A stretch of DNA of 16,244 nucleotides from Fimbriimonadales bacterium (GCA_025060055.1 JANXCK010000042.1:1-16244); one strand, 5' to 3'. Numbered from the stretch's first letter, positions 7,267 through 14,578 are shown. Notes: generated from the sequence alone by a model not told the origin. Made by a program: numbers and translations.

Positions 7267-8425
7267 AGCCACGCTCCTTGTAGAATTGCTGAAAAGTGTT
7301 ACTAAAAGGGAACTCGTTCTCGAACTCACGGCGCAGGTTACCTAACACGGCTGCACCCAAGGTGGCGCGCCATCGATCGCTGAACGCCGCGTTATACCAG
7401 CTTATCAGCTGGCTCTCCTGTATGATACCCTTTATTCTGTGTCCAAGTTGCGAAGCAACGCTACAGATAGTTTCTGCGTCAGCATCTCGACAAACGATGA
7501 CGATTTCGTCGGCTGTGGTGTTCTCCACAGTATCCTCCGCTATCTGGGTAGACAGATTTACATGCTTGACTTGAACGATAGGACCGAAGTTCGCCCAAAT
7601 ATCTACCCCACGATCAGCCGCGTTGGCAACTCCAGTGCGGAATAACCTTGCTTCAATTGTGCGGGTGGGATTTGTCTCCGTAAGCCCAAGCAGCATCTGC
7701 ACAAGGTCGGCAAACTCGGAAAGGGCTTTGAGCTGCTCTGCATTTGCTTCTATACGCACACCGACTTTTAGTTCGCCGAGAATGGCGTTGAAAAGAGCGT
7801 AGACGGTTATCTCATAGGCTTTATCAATACTGCGAGACAAACCTCGCGAACGCTGAAACCGCTCCAGGAAATCCCTAAGACGGAATTCCACTGTTGGCTG
7901 CCTCAGATAATCGTTTATTTCGCGAACAATTCTCTGTCGTTTCGCGAACTGCTGGTAGATGTATCGTTCCACTACACCGCTAAAGTGATTGTTAATTTCG
8001 GCTAATTGTCGAAGTACGGACGGCGGGATGGCATTCTCATCGAAGAGGTTGTCTTGGAATTTCTGGGATGAGGTCGAGACACGCCCAACCAGCCTTTGGG
8101 AGACCTCATCGCGCCAACGCTTGGAAGGGTTGCGGTAATTCTCGCGATCCGAGAGCGATTCAGGCGACAGTTCACCTATACGCACTTTGCAGAGTATCTC
8201 TGCTATCTGAATCGGCTCTCGCGCTTGCTGCCATTCGCGTGGCTGGAGCGCCACCAGCGCCACGCGCTCGCGCAGCTCGGGTGCGCACACAACTTTGTGC
8301 CCTCCCACCGATAGTTTTTTGGCAATCTCCTCGAACGAGAAGAAGTCGGGCGCGAACTCCACCTGTTGCGCCTTGCCCACGCATAGCGTCAGCCACCCTG
8401 TTAGCAGCACGATTCGATGGCGCAT
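7205..8425 (-). CDS. HaeII-family restriction endonuclease fused to a secretory signal/STN-like N-terminus
   Basis: 406 residues. From about residue 69 on it resembles HaeII-type endonucleases as I recall them: 'EPIQIAEIL', 'VGRVSTSSQKFQDNLF', 'IPPSVL' and 'AADRGVDIWANFGPIVQVKH'. The last could be a D...QXK variant of the PD-(D/E)XK centre. HaeII itself cuts RGCGCY; specificity here is unproven. Residues 1-68 do not fit: MRHRIVLLTGWLTLCVGKA is a signal peptide and residues 22-68 (VEFAPDFFSFEEIAKKL...REWQQA) look like a secretin/TonB short N-terminal domain. There is no Met between the two parts. The ATG at 8425 has GGAGG eight bases upstream and sits about 30 bases after a good promoter; an earlier in-frame ATG at 8455 falls at the expected transcription start. 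A cytosolic enzyme with an export signal is odd: activity may be impaired, or the signal may be inefficient. Confidence 0.8.
   Translation of the reverse strand: MRHRIVLLTGWLTLCVGKAQQVEFAPDFFSFEEIAKKLSVGGHKVVCAPELRERVALVALQPREWQQAREPIQIAEILCKVRIGELSPESLSDRENYRNPSKRWRDEVSQRLVGRVSTSSQKFQDNLFDENAIPPSVLRQLAEINNHFSGVVERYIYQQFAKRQRIVREINDYLRQPTVEFRLRDFLERFQRSRGLSRSIDKAYEITVYALFNAILGELKVGVRIEANAEQLKALSEFADLVQMLLGLTETNPTRTIEARLFRTGVANAADRGVDIWANFGPIVQVKHVNLSTQIAEDTVENTTADEIVIVCRDADAETICSVASQLGHRIKGIIQESQLISWYNAAFSDRWRATLGAAVLGNLRREFENEFPFSNTFQQFYKERGYDQIPKPSEECLFYEPDEQE
8222..8425 (-). pseudogene. Remnant of a secreted secretin/STN-domain gene, fused to the endonuclease
   Basis: This piece supplies the first 68 codons of the endonuclease gene. 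It encodes a signal peptide (basic RHR, hydrophobic IVLLTGWLTLCV, cleavage near GKA-QQ) and most of a domain with the STN pattern: 'FSFEEIAKKL', 'HKVVCAPEL..RVALVAL', 'REWQQA'. STN domains occur at the N-terminus of secretins and TonB receptors. GC is 75% in 8221-8280 and 50% in 8161-8220. The rest of the original gene is not found in the window. Confidence 0.6.
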
Positions 8426-8460
8426 CGTCGGTACCTCCACGCTTCGGTTCCTCAACGCCT

Positions 8461-8490
8461 ATGATACCCGATTTTGACTACAAATGTCAA
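8461..8490 (-). promoter_or_regulatory. Sigma-70-type promoter of the restriction-modification operon
   Basis: On the reverse strand TTGACA (8485-8490) is followed after 18 bases by TATCAT (8461-8466). A start of transcription near 8454 would leave a leader of about 30 bases before the ATG at 8425. TTGAC-N7-GTCAA (8474-8490) is a short dyad overlapping the -35 box and could be an operator. Confidence 0.65.
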
Positions 8491-8662
8491 CAACTAAACC
8501 GCTCCTCCTACAAAGAGATGTTCGGGTTCGCGGGAAGCCAACGCTGCATTAGCAGGAAGATATCTCTAAGGCGCGAATTGCTGACATGTTATGCAGGTCG
8601 ACATTTCGCTGGCGAGTCCTTTCTTGGGAACCCTTCAAGAGGGTGGAGATAGGCTATGCAGC

Positions 8663-9634
8663 ATGATTCAGCTTTCTCAGCAAGCGATAGAGGCTATGCT
8701 GGAGCGAGGCTATGACCGCTGGATGGTAATGTACTCTGGAGGAAAAGACTCAACAGCGGCGTTGGTGCTGTGTATTGAAGTACTCAAGAAACACAACATC
8801 TTGCCTGAAGCGTTATATTGTGATACTGGGGTGGAAATACCCACTTTGCACGAATTTGCTCTCTCTTTTCTCCAATTAGTTGGGGTAAGACAGTTGGCTA
8901 AGGCGAAGATTTTACGACCTGCGCCCGAAGATTCTTTCTGGGTGCAGGTGATTGGGAAAGGATACCCACCTCCTCATCAGGGCTTCCGTTGGTGCACACA
9001 CCGCCTGAAGATTAAGCCAGTTGAGAGCTACCTGAGTGCGTTGGACCCTCTGGAGAGGGAGCGCACTTTGGTAGTCACAGGCGTGCGTTTTGGCGAGTCC
9101 GATGCGCGGGATACACGCTTGAGGCTATCCTGTTCGCGTGGCGGTGAATGTGGACAGGGGGTCTGGTACGAGCAGAGCCAGCGCTTGCGGATTGGTTATT
9201 TCTCCCCGATAGTGATATGGCGAGAATGTGAGGTATGGGACTTCCTCACACTGATTGCACCGTCATGGGGCTATCCGACTCGCGACCTGACCTCGGTGTA
9301 CAAAGGGCGTGAAACTCGCTTCGGCTGCTGGACTTGCTCAGTAGTATCGCAGGATCGAACCATGCAGAAGATAGTGCAAGGAGAAGAGCGTTGGAAGCCC
9401 CTGTTGGAATTTCGAAACTGGCTAGTGGAGTTCGCTCGTACACCAGACAACAGGGTTCGTAAACCAAACGGGCAACTGGGGCGATTGACCCTCAAGGCGC
9501 GAGCAACTATCTTAGTGCGTCTCCGCGAAGTAGAACAGAAAATACAACAAAGCATACTGTCAGAGATTGGGTATAATTGCATACTACAGCTGTGGGGAGA
9601 CCCACGCTACTCGGATTCTTACGATGGAGGGTAG
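8663..9634 (+). CDS. DndC-like PAPS-reductase/ATP-pyrophosphatase family sulfurtransferase
   Basis: 323 residues. The PP-loop SGGKDS (25-30), in 'MVMYSGGKDSTAALV', marks the family that activates substrates with ATP, releasing pyrophosphate, before sulfur transfer. 'LYCDTGVEIP' (51-60), 'RWCTHRLKIKP' (109-119), 'TGVRFGESDARDTR' (139-152) and 'FGCWTCSVV' (220-228) match my memory of DndC, the phosphorothioation enzyme, which carries an iron-sulfur cluster. Cys111, Cys157, Cys163, Cys222 and Cys225 are candidate ligands. DndC proteins are usually longer, so this is a compact relative. The ATG at 8663 is preferred over 8591, which lacks a ribosome binding site, although GGAG is rather distant (14 bases). 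It is separated by one base from nurA, indicating an operon. DndB, DndD and DndE are absent, so ordinary phosphorothioation cannot be assumed. Other PAPS-reductase-fold functions remain possible. Confidence 0.85.
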   Translation: MIQLSQQAIEAMLERGYDRWMVMYSGGKDSTAALVLCIEVLKKHNILPEALYCDTGVEIPTLHEFALSFLQLVGVRQLAKAKILRPAPEDSFWVQVIGKGYPPPHQGFRWCTHRLKIKPVESYLSALDPLERERTLVVTGVRFGESDARDTRLRLSCSRGGECGQGVWYEQSQRLRIGYFSPIVIWRECEVWDFLTLIAPSWGYPTRDLTSVYKGRETRFGCWTCSVVSQDRTMQKIVQGEERWKPLLEFRNWLVEFARTPDNRVRKPNGQLGRLTLKARATILVRLREVEQKIQQSILSEIGYNCILQLWGDPRYSDSYDGG

Positions 9635-9635
9635 G

Positions 9636-10778
9636 ATGCCATATACAAGTCAGATGAATAATCCTTTGGGGGTCTCAGACTTCTTAGAGCAGATCTCAGA
9701 ACAGGATTATGAACTGCTGAAAGAGGTGAATCACCTAGTGGAGCAGTTAACGAGAAGCTTGAACCCTGCATCAGTGCGACAGGTTACGCCCGCTTCGTCG
9801 AACTGTCGTCTGATTACGATAGCCGTCGATGGGGGAAGTTCGCTCTTGTTTCCCCAGTTTCGTGAGATAAGTCTCGGCATGATTAGGGTCAGCGCCTTCG
9901 GCAGCGACTTAGAAGAGCAGCCTGAGCCTGTCGTCAAAGTAATCAAAAATTACGAACTGTTTGATATTTTGAAAACACAAGGTGAGAACGCTGGTCGGTT
10001 GCTTCGCGCAAAACGCCGTGAATTTGTAGAGAGTCTGTTCAGGGAGCCTCCTTTGCAGGAATTTTCAGCGGAAACGGGCATCAACTATGAAGACTTAGGG
10101 GAATATGTGTACAGAGACTTGGAGAGTTTCACGAACGTACTGCGTAGCATTCTGGAGTGGGCTTACATAGTCGCACTCGCGAAGAAGTACAAGGATGCGG
10201 GCATAAAAGTTGTTCTGGTTCGCGATGGGCGATTGGAACAGCACGGAGTGAGAAACTCCTTTATAGAGAAGCTCAAGGAACATTTTGCCACCCGCCAAAC
10301 CAGAATCGTGGGCGTAGTCAAAAGTACGAAACTCTTGCGCGAAGGTATTCCTTCTCTGGTCATTCTAAGGTGGATGTCGCAGCATGTGAAAGGTAATCCT
10401 GTCTACTTCCGTGTTCCCGATGAATTAATGCGCTACACCTTCGGCTTCGAGCGTCAGTGGAACCCTGACTACCATGAAAGCTTTGTATTTGGATACCGCT
10501 ACATCGGGAAGTTCTATCCAGAAACTTACTCCCCTCTGCAGTCGGTAATCACTTTCGATGTTCCGTTTTACTTTGCTGAAGATCAGCAGTTTATAGAAGA
10601 CATTGTTAGTACCTTGTACAACCATCGTTCTGTTCTGCACGATGGCTCTATCTCAACAATCTCAGAAGCGCATGAGCGCGCCTCTATTGACAGCGCAGTC
10701 GTTAATCTGATCGAAAATGAACTGAGACACCAGATTCAGCAGAAGACGGGTTTGTGTATTCCTGCAATCGGGAGGTAG
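9636..10778 (+). CDS. nurA: NurA-family nuclease
   Basis: 380 residues. NurA nucleases work with HerA to process DNA ends: HerA translocates DNA and NurA cuts it inside a ring-shaped complex, using metal ions. The sequence shows the NurA landmarks: 'TIAVDGGSSLLF' (61-72, with Asp65 as likely metal ligand), 'VVLVRDGRLEQHG' (192-204, Asp197), 'IVGVVKSTKL' (224-233), and a C-terminal 'ISEAHERASID' (342-352). Length is in the usual range. GGAGG lies five bases before ATG 9636 and overlaps the end of the upstream gene, which stops at 9634; a longer frame starting at 9567 would overlap that gene by 68 bases and has no such signal. The herA ATG begins two bases after its stop. Bacterial NurA next to HerA is typical of defence or repair cassettes; pairing with a DndC-like enzyme is the unusual part. 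Confidence 0.88.
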   Translation: MPYTSQMNNPLGVSDFLEQISEQDYELLKEVNHLVEQLTRSLNPASVRQVTPASSNCRLITIAVDGGSSLLFPQFREISLGMIRVSAFGSDLEEQPEPVVKVIKNYELFDILKTQGENAGRLLRAKRREFVESLFREPPLQEFSAETGINYEDLGEYVYRDLESFTNVLRSILEWAYIVALAKKYKDAGIKVVLVRDGRLEQHGVRNSFIEKLKEHFATRQTRIVGVVKSTKLLREGIPSLVILRWMSQHVKGNPVYFRVPDELMRYTFGFERQWNPDYHESFVFGYRYIGKFYPETYSPLQSVITFDVPFYFAEDQQFIEDIVSTLYNHRSVLHDGSISTISEAHERASIDSAVVNLIENELRHQIQQKTGLCIPAIGR

Positions 10779-10780
10779 TT

Positions 10781-12664
10781 ATGCGACGTGGAATTGGCTT
10801 TGTGGTCGACATCTACACACGCGACGGCAAGACTTATATTGTGCTGGTGCTGGACTATCGCGAGCTCAAGAGGAGCGCGCTAAAATTAGGACAATTCGTG
10901 AAGATTTGCACAGGTACATACTATGAAAACCGCGCAGAATACTTGGGAATGGTTACGAACTCTATCTACCGCCCCGTGACCTACGACGCTCACGCGGAAG
11001 CGCTGGCGCTGAGAAATATCAATCAAGCTGAACTGGATGAACATACAGCAAAGAACATTAATTTTCTCCACTATGAAATCGTAATACTTGGAAGGTACAC
11101 GGGCGTGGATGATAAGAGTGAGGCGACTCGTGTCTCGTTCTACCCCTCAACGCGCACAGTACCTTCGCTCTTAGATGTCAGCGTTTCTTGTTTGGATCAC
11201 AATGAACTGGAGAAGCTGATTAATGTTACTCTTCAGCCGACAGGATTGTCGTCAGAAGAGCATTCTTACGTAGACCTCGGACACCTCCGTCTGGGAAGCG
11301 ATGAGGACGGTAGACTTACGGGTGTGAAAAAGCGTATCGATATTGCGAACTTTCACGGACGCCGCACCGCAAACTTTGGAAAGACGGGCTTTGGAAAAAG
11401 CAACGAAAATAAGGTCATCTTGGTACTGCTGAAGTATTACTTCCCAGAAATGGGCATGCTGATTTTCGACCTGAACGGCGAATACGCCACACAAACTACT
11501 GAAAGTACATCTATGGGCTTGATACAAGCATTTGAGCAGCTCGAAATACAGAACCAGATAGTATGGTTTACAAATCGCCAAGTTCCAGATGAGGACGCGG
11601 AAAAGGATATTCTCGAAGTAAAGCCCATAAAAATCAACTTCTTCAGGGAGCCGTACCTAGCAATTGAGCTAGCCTACCAGCGCGAACTGTTCCAGGGGGG
11701 GCGTCCGCCCCAGTACCTGGAGGCTGCTCGCTCTGGCGTTGACCCTGAAAATGGGGAGTGGATAAGAATCCCAAACAAAATGGCGTATGTTTACGGAGCA
11801 CTGCTAGAAGCGGGACTAAAGCCCCCGAACGGAATGAAGATTCGCTACGCGGACAGTGAGTACGAGGCCCGAGATGGAGGCTTCTACAGCCACGAAACTG
11901 ATTTGAGAAAAGCCTTTGAGGCAGCGAAAAAGGCCTCGAAGCAAAAATCCACGGAGACCGATTCCGAAAGTGACGGCGAGGAGAAACGCGGCAGCGCGCG
12001 AGAGCTATACCAATACGCTAAAAGGCTGTCTTTCTTGAAAGACCTGCATACAGATGATGATGTGGAGAACTTCATAGACAGCGCTGTTCATAACGCTATT
12101 TCTGGCAAAGTCGTCATAATTGACCTGCCTACAGTGCGCCCTGAACAGGTGGAGTTCATCAGCTCACGCCTTGCAGCTCGTCTCTTCAACGAGGCGCTCC
12201 AACGATACACTCAGGGGATAGGTGGGGACGGTCAGCAGCAAAAGACAGACGTTCTCGTGGTCATCGAAGAGGCGCACAACCTGCTCGCTGAACCAAGCAG
12301 TGTTTTTTACCGGATTGCGAAGGAAGGTAGAAAGTATGGTATCGGTATGCTCTACTCCACCCAGTCGCCGAGTGGGATACCAATGGACATTCTTGCGCAG
12401 ACAGAAAACTTCCTTGTCAAGCATGTCAGTAGCGAGGATGATGCAAAAGTCTTGAAGAAGGCGAAAGTTGCCTTCGCAGAACCAATTTCCGACTTTATCT
12501 TGAATGAACCTGTCGTCGGATTGTCCTATGTGTACATGGAACCCTACCAGCCTTTCCCAGTGCCAGTTCAGGTAAGGCTACTGGAAGAAGTGATACAAGA
12601 ACTTCGGGACAGGAAAACTCGTGAGCTGCCGTCCGAAAAGCCTACCAAAAGCAATCAGCCTTGA
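10781..12664 (+). CDS. herA: HerA-family hexameric ATPase/DNA translocase
   Basis: 627 residues. HerA proteins form FtsK-like hexamers that pump duplex DNA, here presumably into NurA. An N-terminal beta-rich region (about 1-130, the HAS-barrel position) precedes the ATPase core: Walker A GKTGFGKS (200-207), 'MLIFDLNGEY' on the next strand, Walker B 'VLVVIEEAHNLL', and 'GIGMLYSTQSPSGIP', the sensor/arginine-finger region of DUF87/HerA proteins. Between them, a charged low-complexity insert (roughly residues 375-405, KASKQKSTETDSESDGEEKR) is probably a surface loop. GGAGG ends five bases before ATG 10781, and the nurA stop is immediately upstream, so the two are translationally linked. GC is about 50% in a sampled line, unlike the host genes. 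The family assignment is firm; whether the complex serves repair or defence is inferred from its neighbours. Confidence 0.9.
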   Translation: MRRGIGFVVDIYTRDGKTYIVLVLDYRELKRSALKLGQFVKICTGTYYENRAEYLGMVTNSIYRPVTYDAHAEALALRNINQAELDEHTAKNINFLHYEIVILGRYTGVDDKSEATRVSFYPSTRTVPSLLDVSVSCLDHNELEKLINVTLQPTGLSSEEHSYVDLGHLRLGSDEDGRLTGVKKRIDIANFHGRRTANFGKTGFGKSNENKVILVLLKYYFPEMGMLIFDLNGEYATQTTESTSMGLIQAFEQLEIQNQIVWFTNRQVPDEDAEKDILEVKPIKINFFREPYLAIELAYQRELFQGGRPPQYLEAARSGVDPENGEWIRIPNKMAYVYGALLEAGLKPPNGMKIRYADSEYEARDGGFYSHETDLRKAFEAAKKASKQKSTETDSESDGEEKRGSARELYQYAKRLSFLKDLHTDDDVENFIDSAVHNAISGKVVIIDLPTVRPEQVEFISSRLAARLFNEALQRYTQGIGGDGQQQKTDVLVVIEEAHNLLAEPSSVFYRIAKEGRKYGIGMLYSTQSPSGIPMDILAQTENFLVKHVSSEDDAKVLKKAKVAFAEPISDFILNEPVVGLSYVYMEPYQPFPVPVQVRLLEEVIQELRDRKTRELPSEKPTKSNQP

Positions 12665-12679
12665 GGTACAATGTAAGCG

Positions 12680-13006
12680 ATGGCTGTTGAAACCCCTGCC
12701 ACGCTGAGGCTGAATAGGTCGCCAGAGACAGTCTTGGAGCGACTGCATCTCCATGCGCCGCTTCTGAAACAGCAGTATGGCGCGTTCAGACTGTGGCTGG
12801 TCGATCCACAGGCGCTTACCATGAAGCGAAAGCTTCCAGTGTTTCTGGTGGAGCTACATGCCCCCCTCACGCTAATTCAGTTTATCGGGCTTGAGCAGGC
12901 AATTGGCCGTGCAATAGGAAAAAAAGCGCGACTGGTGTTGCGCCAACAGTATCTTGAGCAACACGGCGTAGAGGCGGTTCAGAATGCACAACTGATCTTA
13001 GAATAG
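12680..13006 (+). CDS. Degenerate MNT nucleotidyltransferase, MntA-like antitoxin
   Basis: 108 residues. Small MNT proteins paired with HEPN proteins act as antitoxins, often by adding AMP to a tyrosine of the toxin. The frame follows the MntA pattern: an N-terminal 'LLKQQYGAFRLWL' helix and strand, a later 'LVELHAPLTLIQFIGLEQAIGRAIGKKARLVLR' that matches the usual 'LVEF..PLSLFDLI.LE..LE..LG.KVDLV', and a C-terminal helix. But the catalytic GSX10DXD segment is missing: where 'LFGSYARGE..SDIDLLVEF' is expected the protein reads LVDPQALTMKRKLPVFLVEL. It should be unable to bind metal and nucleotide normally. It begins 15 bp after herA and 23 bp before the HEPN gene. The start has only a distant GAGG (about 13 bases). 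It may be a binding-only antitoxin or a decaying gene. Confidence 0.7.
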   Translation: MAVETPATLRLNRSPETVLERLHLHAPLLKQQYGAFRLWLVDPQALTMKRKLPVFLVELHAPLTLIQFIGLEQAIGRAIGKKARLVLRQQYLEQHGVEAVQNAQLILE

Positions 13007-13029
13007 TGTAGCTGTTCTCGAGCACAAAC

Positions 13030-13404
13030 ATGACAGATGTTCGCTCACGCCTTCAACATATCCTTCGTGAATGCAAGTATGCGCGCGAGTTCTTGGCAGA
13101 TCACTCCCTTGCAGATTTCCAAAATGACCCCAAAACCGTGCATGCCGTTATACGCTGTCTTGAAGTGATTGGTGAAGCGACAAAGAAAATCCCTGTAGCC
13201 TTGCGACAGCGGTATCCGCAGATACCTTGGAGTCAGGTAGCAGGAATGCGCGACAAGTTGATTCACGATTATGAGTATGTAAACTTGCAGATGGTATACG
13301 ATACAGTTTTGAAAGATGTACCTGTCCTCGAGCAGGTAGTGGCTCAGATGCTGAGTGAACTCAGCATCGAACAGGATGCTGATACGAACCAAGCGGCTGA
13401 TTAG
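13030..13404 (+). CDS. hepT: HEPN-domain toxin, HepT/DUF86 family
   Basis: 124 residues, almost all helical. 'RDKLIHDY' (74-81) is the RX4HXY motif of HepT/DUF86 RNases, and 'IRCLEVIGEATKKIP' (41-55) is the matching conserved helix. Such toxins cut RNA; their MNT partner silences them by AMP addition to the motif tyrosine (Tyr81 here) or by binding. All three motif residues are intact, so the toxin could be active, which makes the loss of the partner's catalytic motif notable. No clear ribosome binding site precedes ATG 13030, hinting at low translation or coupling to the gene before. It is the last gene of the low-GC island (53% in a sampled line). Confidence 0.87.
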   Translation: MTDVRSRLQHILRECKYAREFLADHSLADFQNDPKTVHAVIRCLEVIGEATKKIPVALRQRYPQIPWSQVAGMRDKLIHDYEYVNLQMVYDTVLKDVPVLEQVVAQMLSELSIEQDADTNQAAD

Positions 13405-13415
13405 CAAACGGTGCG

Positions 13416-13489
13416 CATCCTCGCCGACGCTACGGTAGCGTCTGCGTCTCGCGGATGGCTCCGTCGGCGCGGATGCCGACGCCACAAAG
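13416..13489. repeat. Dispersed palindromic repeat, copy 2 (right edge of island)
   Basis: GACGCTAC-G-GTAGCGTC (13426-13442) is a perfect hairpin. The stretch shares three units with 456-515, including a 21-base block at 13462-13482 (20 of 21 identical), and GCCGACGCCACAAAG (13475-13489) matches 5476-5490 at 14 of 15 positions. The repeat fills the gap between hepT and mreB and may mark where the island joins the host genes. Confidence 0.7.
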
Positions 13490-13522
13490 AGCGGGTACAC
13501 TTAATGCGGAGGCGAAAGGGGC

Positions 13523-14578
13523 GTGTTCTTCGTCTCAAAGCTGTTTGGGCGTTTTGGGCGCGACTTGGGAATCGATCTGGGCACGGCAACAACCTTGGTG
13601 CACGTGCGCGGCAGAGGGATTATGCTGCGCGAGCCGTCGGTGATTGCTATTGACCAAGACACGCGCAAGGTGCTGGCAGTGGGCGAGGAAGCCAAGCGCA
13701 TGCTGGGACGCACGCCCGCCAACATCATCGCCGTGCGCCCGCTCAAAGACGGCGTGATTGCTGACTTTGAGCAGACCGAAAAGATGCTCCAGTACTACGC
13801 CAGCAAGGTGTCGCGCCATCGTTGGATCCCACCGCGCATGGTCGTGGGCATCCCCAGCGGCGTTACGGAAGTGGAGCGGCGTGCCGTGCTGCAAGCCGCG
13901 ATGCGTGCAGGGGCACGCGAAGCGTATGTGATTGAGGAGCCGATGGCCGCCGCCATCGGTGTAGGACTGCCTGTCGTGGAACCGACCGGCTCGATGGTGG
14001 TCGACATCGGCGGCGGCACGACTGAGGTCGCCGTGATTTCGCTGGCAGGCATCGTCGCCAGTCGCTCTATCCGCATTGCAGGCGATGAAATCGACGAGGC
14101 AATCGCCAACTATGTGCGCCGTACCTACAACTTGTTTATTGGCGAGCGCACCGCTGAACAGGTCAAGATCGAAATCGGCTCCGCCTTCCCGTTGGAAGAG
14201 GAACTGGAACTTGAAGTGAAGGGGCGCGACCTCATCAGCGGGCTACCCCGCAGCGTCGTAATCACTTCCGAAGAGATTCGGAGTGCGATTGCCGAGCCAG
14301 TGAACGCGATTGTAGAAGCCGTCAAGCAGACTTTGGAAGTGACGCCCCCCGAACTGGCGGCTGACATTATGAACTACGGCATCGTGTTGTGCGGGGGTGG
14401 TGCGCTGCTGCGCGGGCTGGACAAACTCATCCAGCACGAGACCCAGATGCCCGTGTATGTCGCCAGCGATCCTACCTCTGCGGTGGTGCTGGGCACGGGC
14501 AAAGTGCTGGAAGAGCTGGAGAACAACCCGATGCTGCGCAAGGTGTTGCAAACCGCCCAAGCGCCGCGCAAGAGGTGA
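13523..14578 (+). CDS. mreB: Rod-shape actin homologue MreB
   Basis: 351 residues, the normal length. MreB polymerises under the inner membrane and guides lateral wall synthesis. The ATP-site signatures are intact: 'DLGIDLGTATTLVHVRGRG' (phosphate 1), 'MVVDIGGGTTEVAVIS' (phosphate 2) and 'LCGGGALLRGLDKLI' (adenosine). The N-terminal MFFVSKLFGRFG fits the amphipathic membrane-binding helix. The start is GTG at 13523, with GGAGG about ten bases upstream; an ATG at 13504 is in another frame. GC is about 72% in a sampled line, sharply above the island that ends 120 bp before. It is followed five bases later by mreC, with AGAGGTGA across its own stop serving as that gene's ribosome binding site. 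Confidence 0.96.
   Translation: MFFVSKLFGRFGRDLGIDLGTATTLVHVRGRGIMLREPSVIAIDQDTRKVLAVGEEAKRMLGRTPANIIAVRPLKDGVIADFEQTEKMLQYYASKVSRHRWIPPRMVVGIPSGVTEVERRAVLQAAMRAGAREAYVIEEPMAAAIGVGLPVVEPTGSMVVDIGGGTTEVAVISLAGIVASRSIRIAGDEIDEAIANYVRRTYNLFIGERTAEQVKIEIGSAFPLEEELELEVKGRDLISGLPRSVVITSEEIRSAIAEPVNAIVEAVKQTLEVTPPELAADIMNYGIVLCGGGALLRGLDKLIQHETQMPVYVASDPTSAVVLGTGKVLEELENNPMLRKVLQTAQAPRKR

Noticed and set aside
8663..9634. Complete Dnd or Ssp phosphorothioation system
   Set aside because: Only a DndC-like protein is present. No DndA/B/D/E, DndFGH, SspB/C or SspE-like genes lie in the window.
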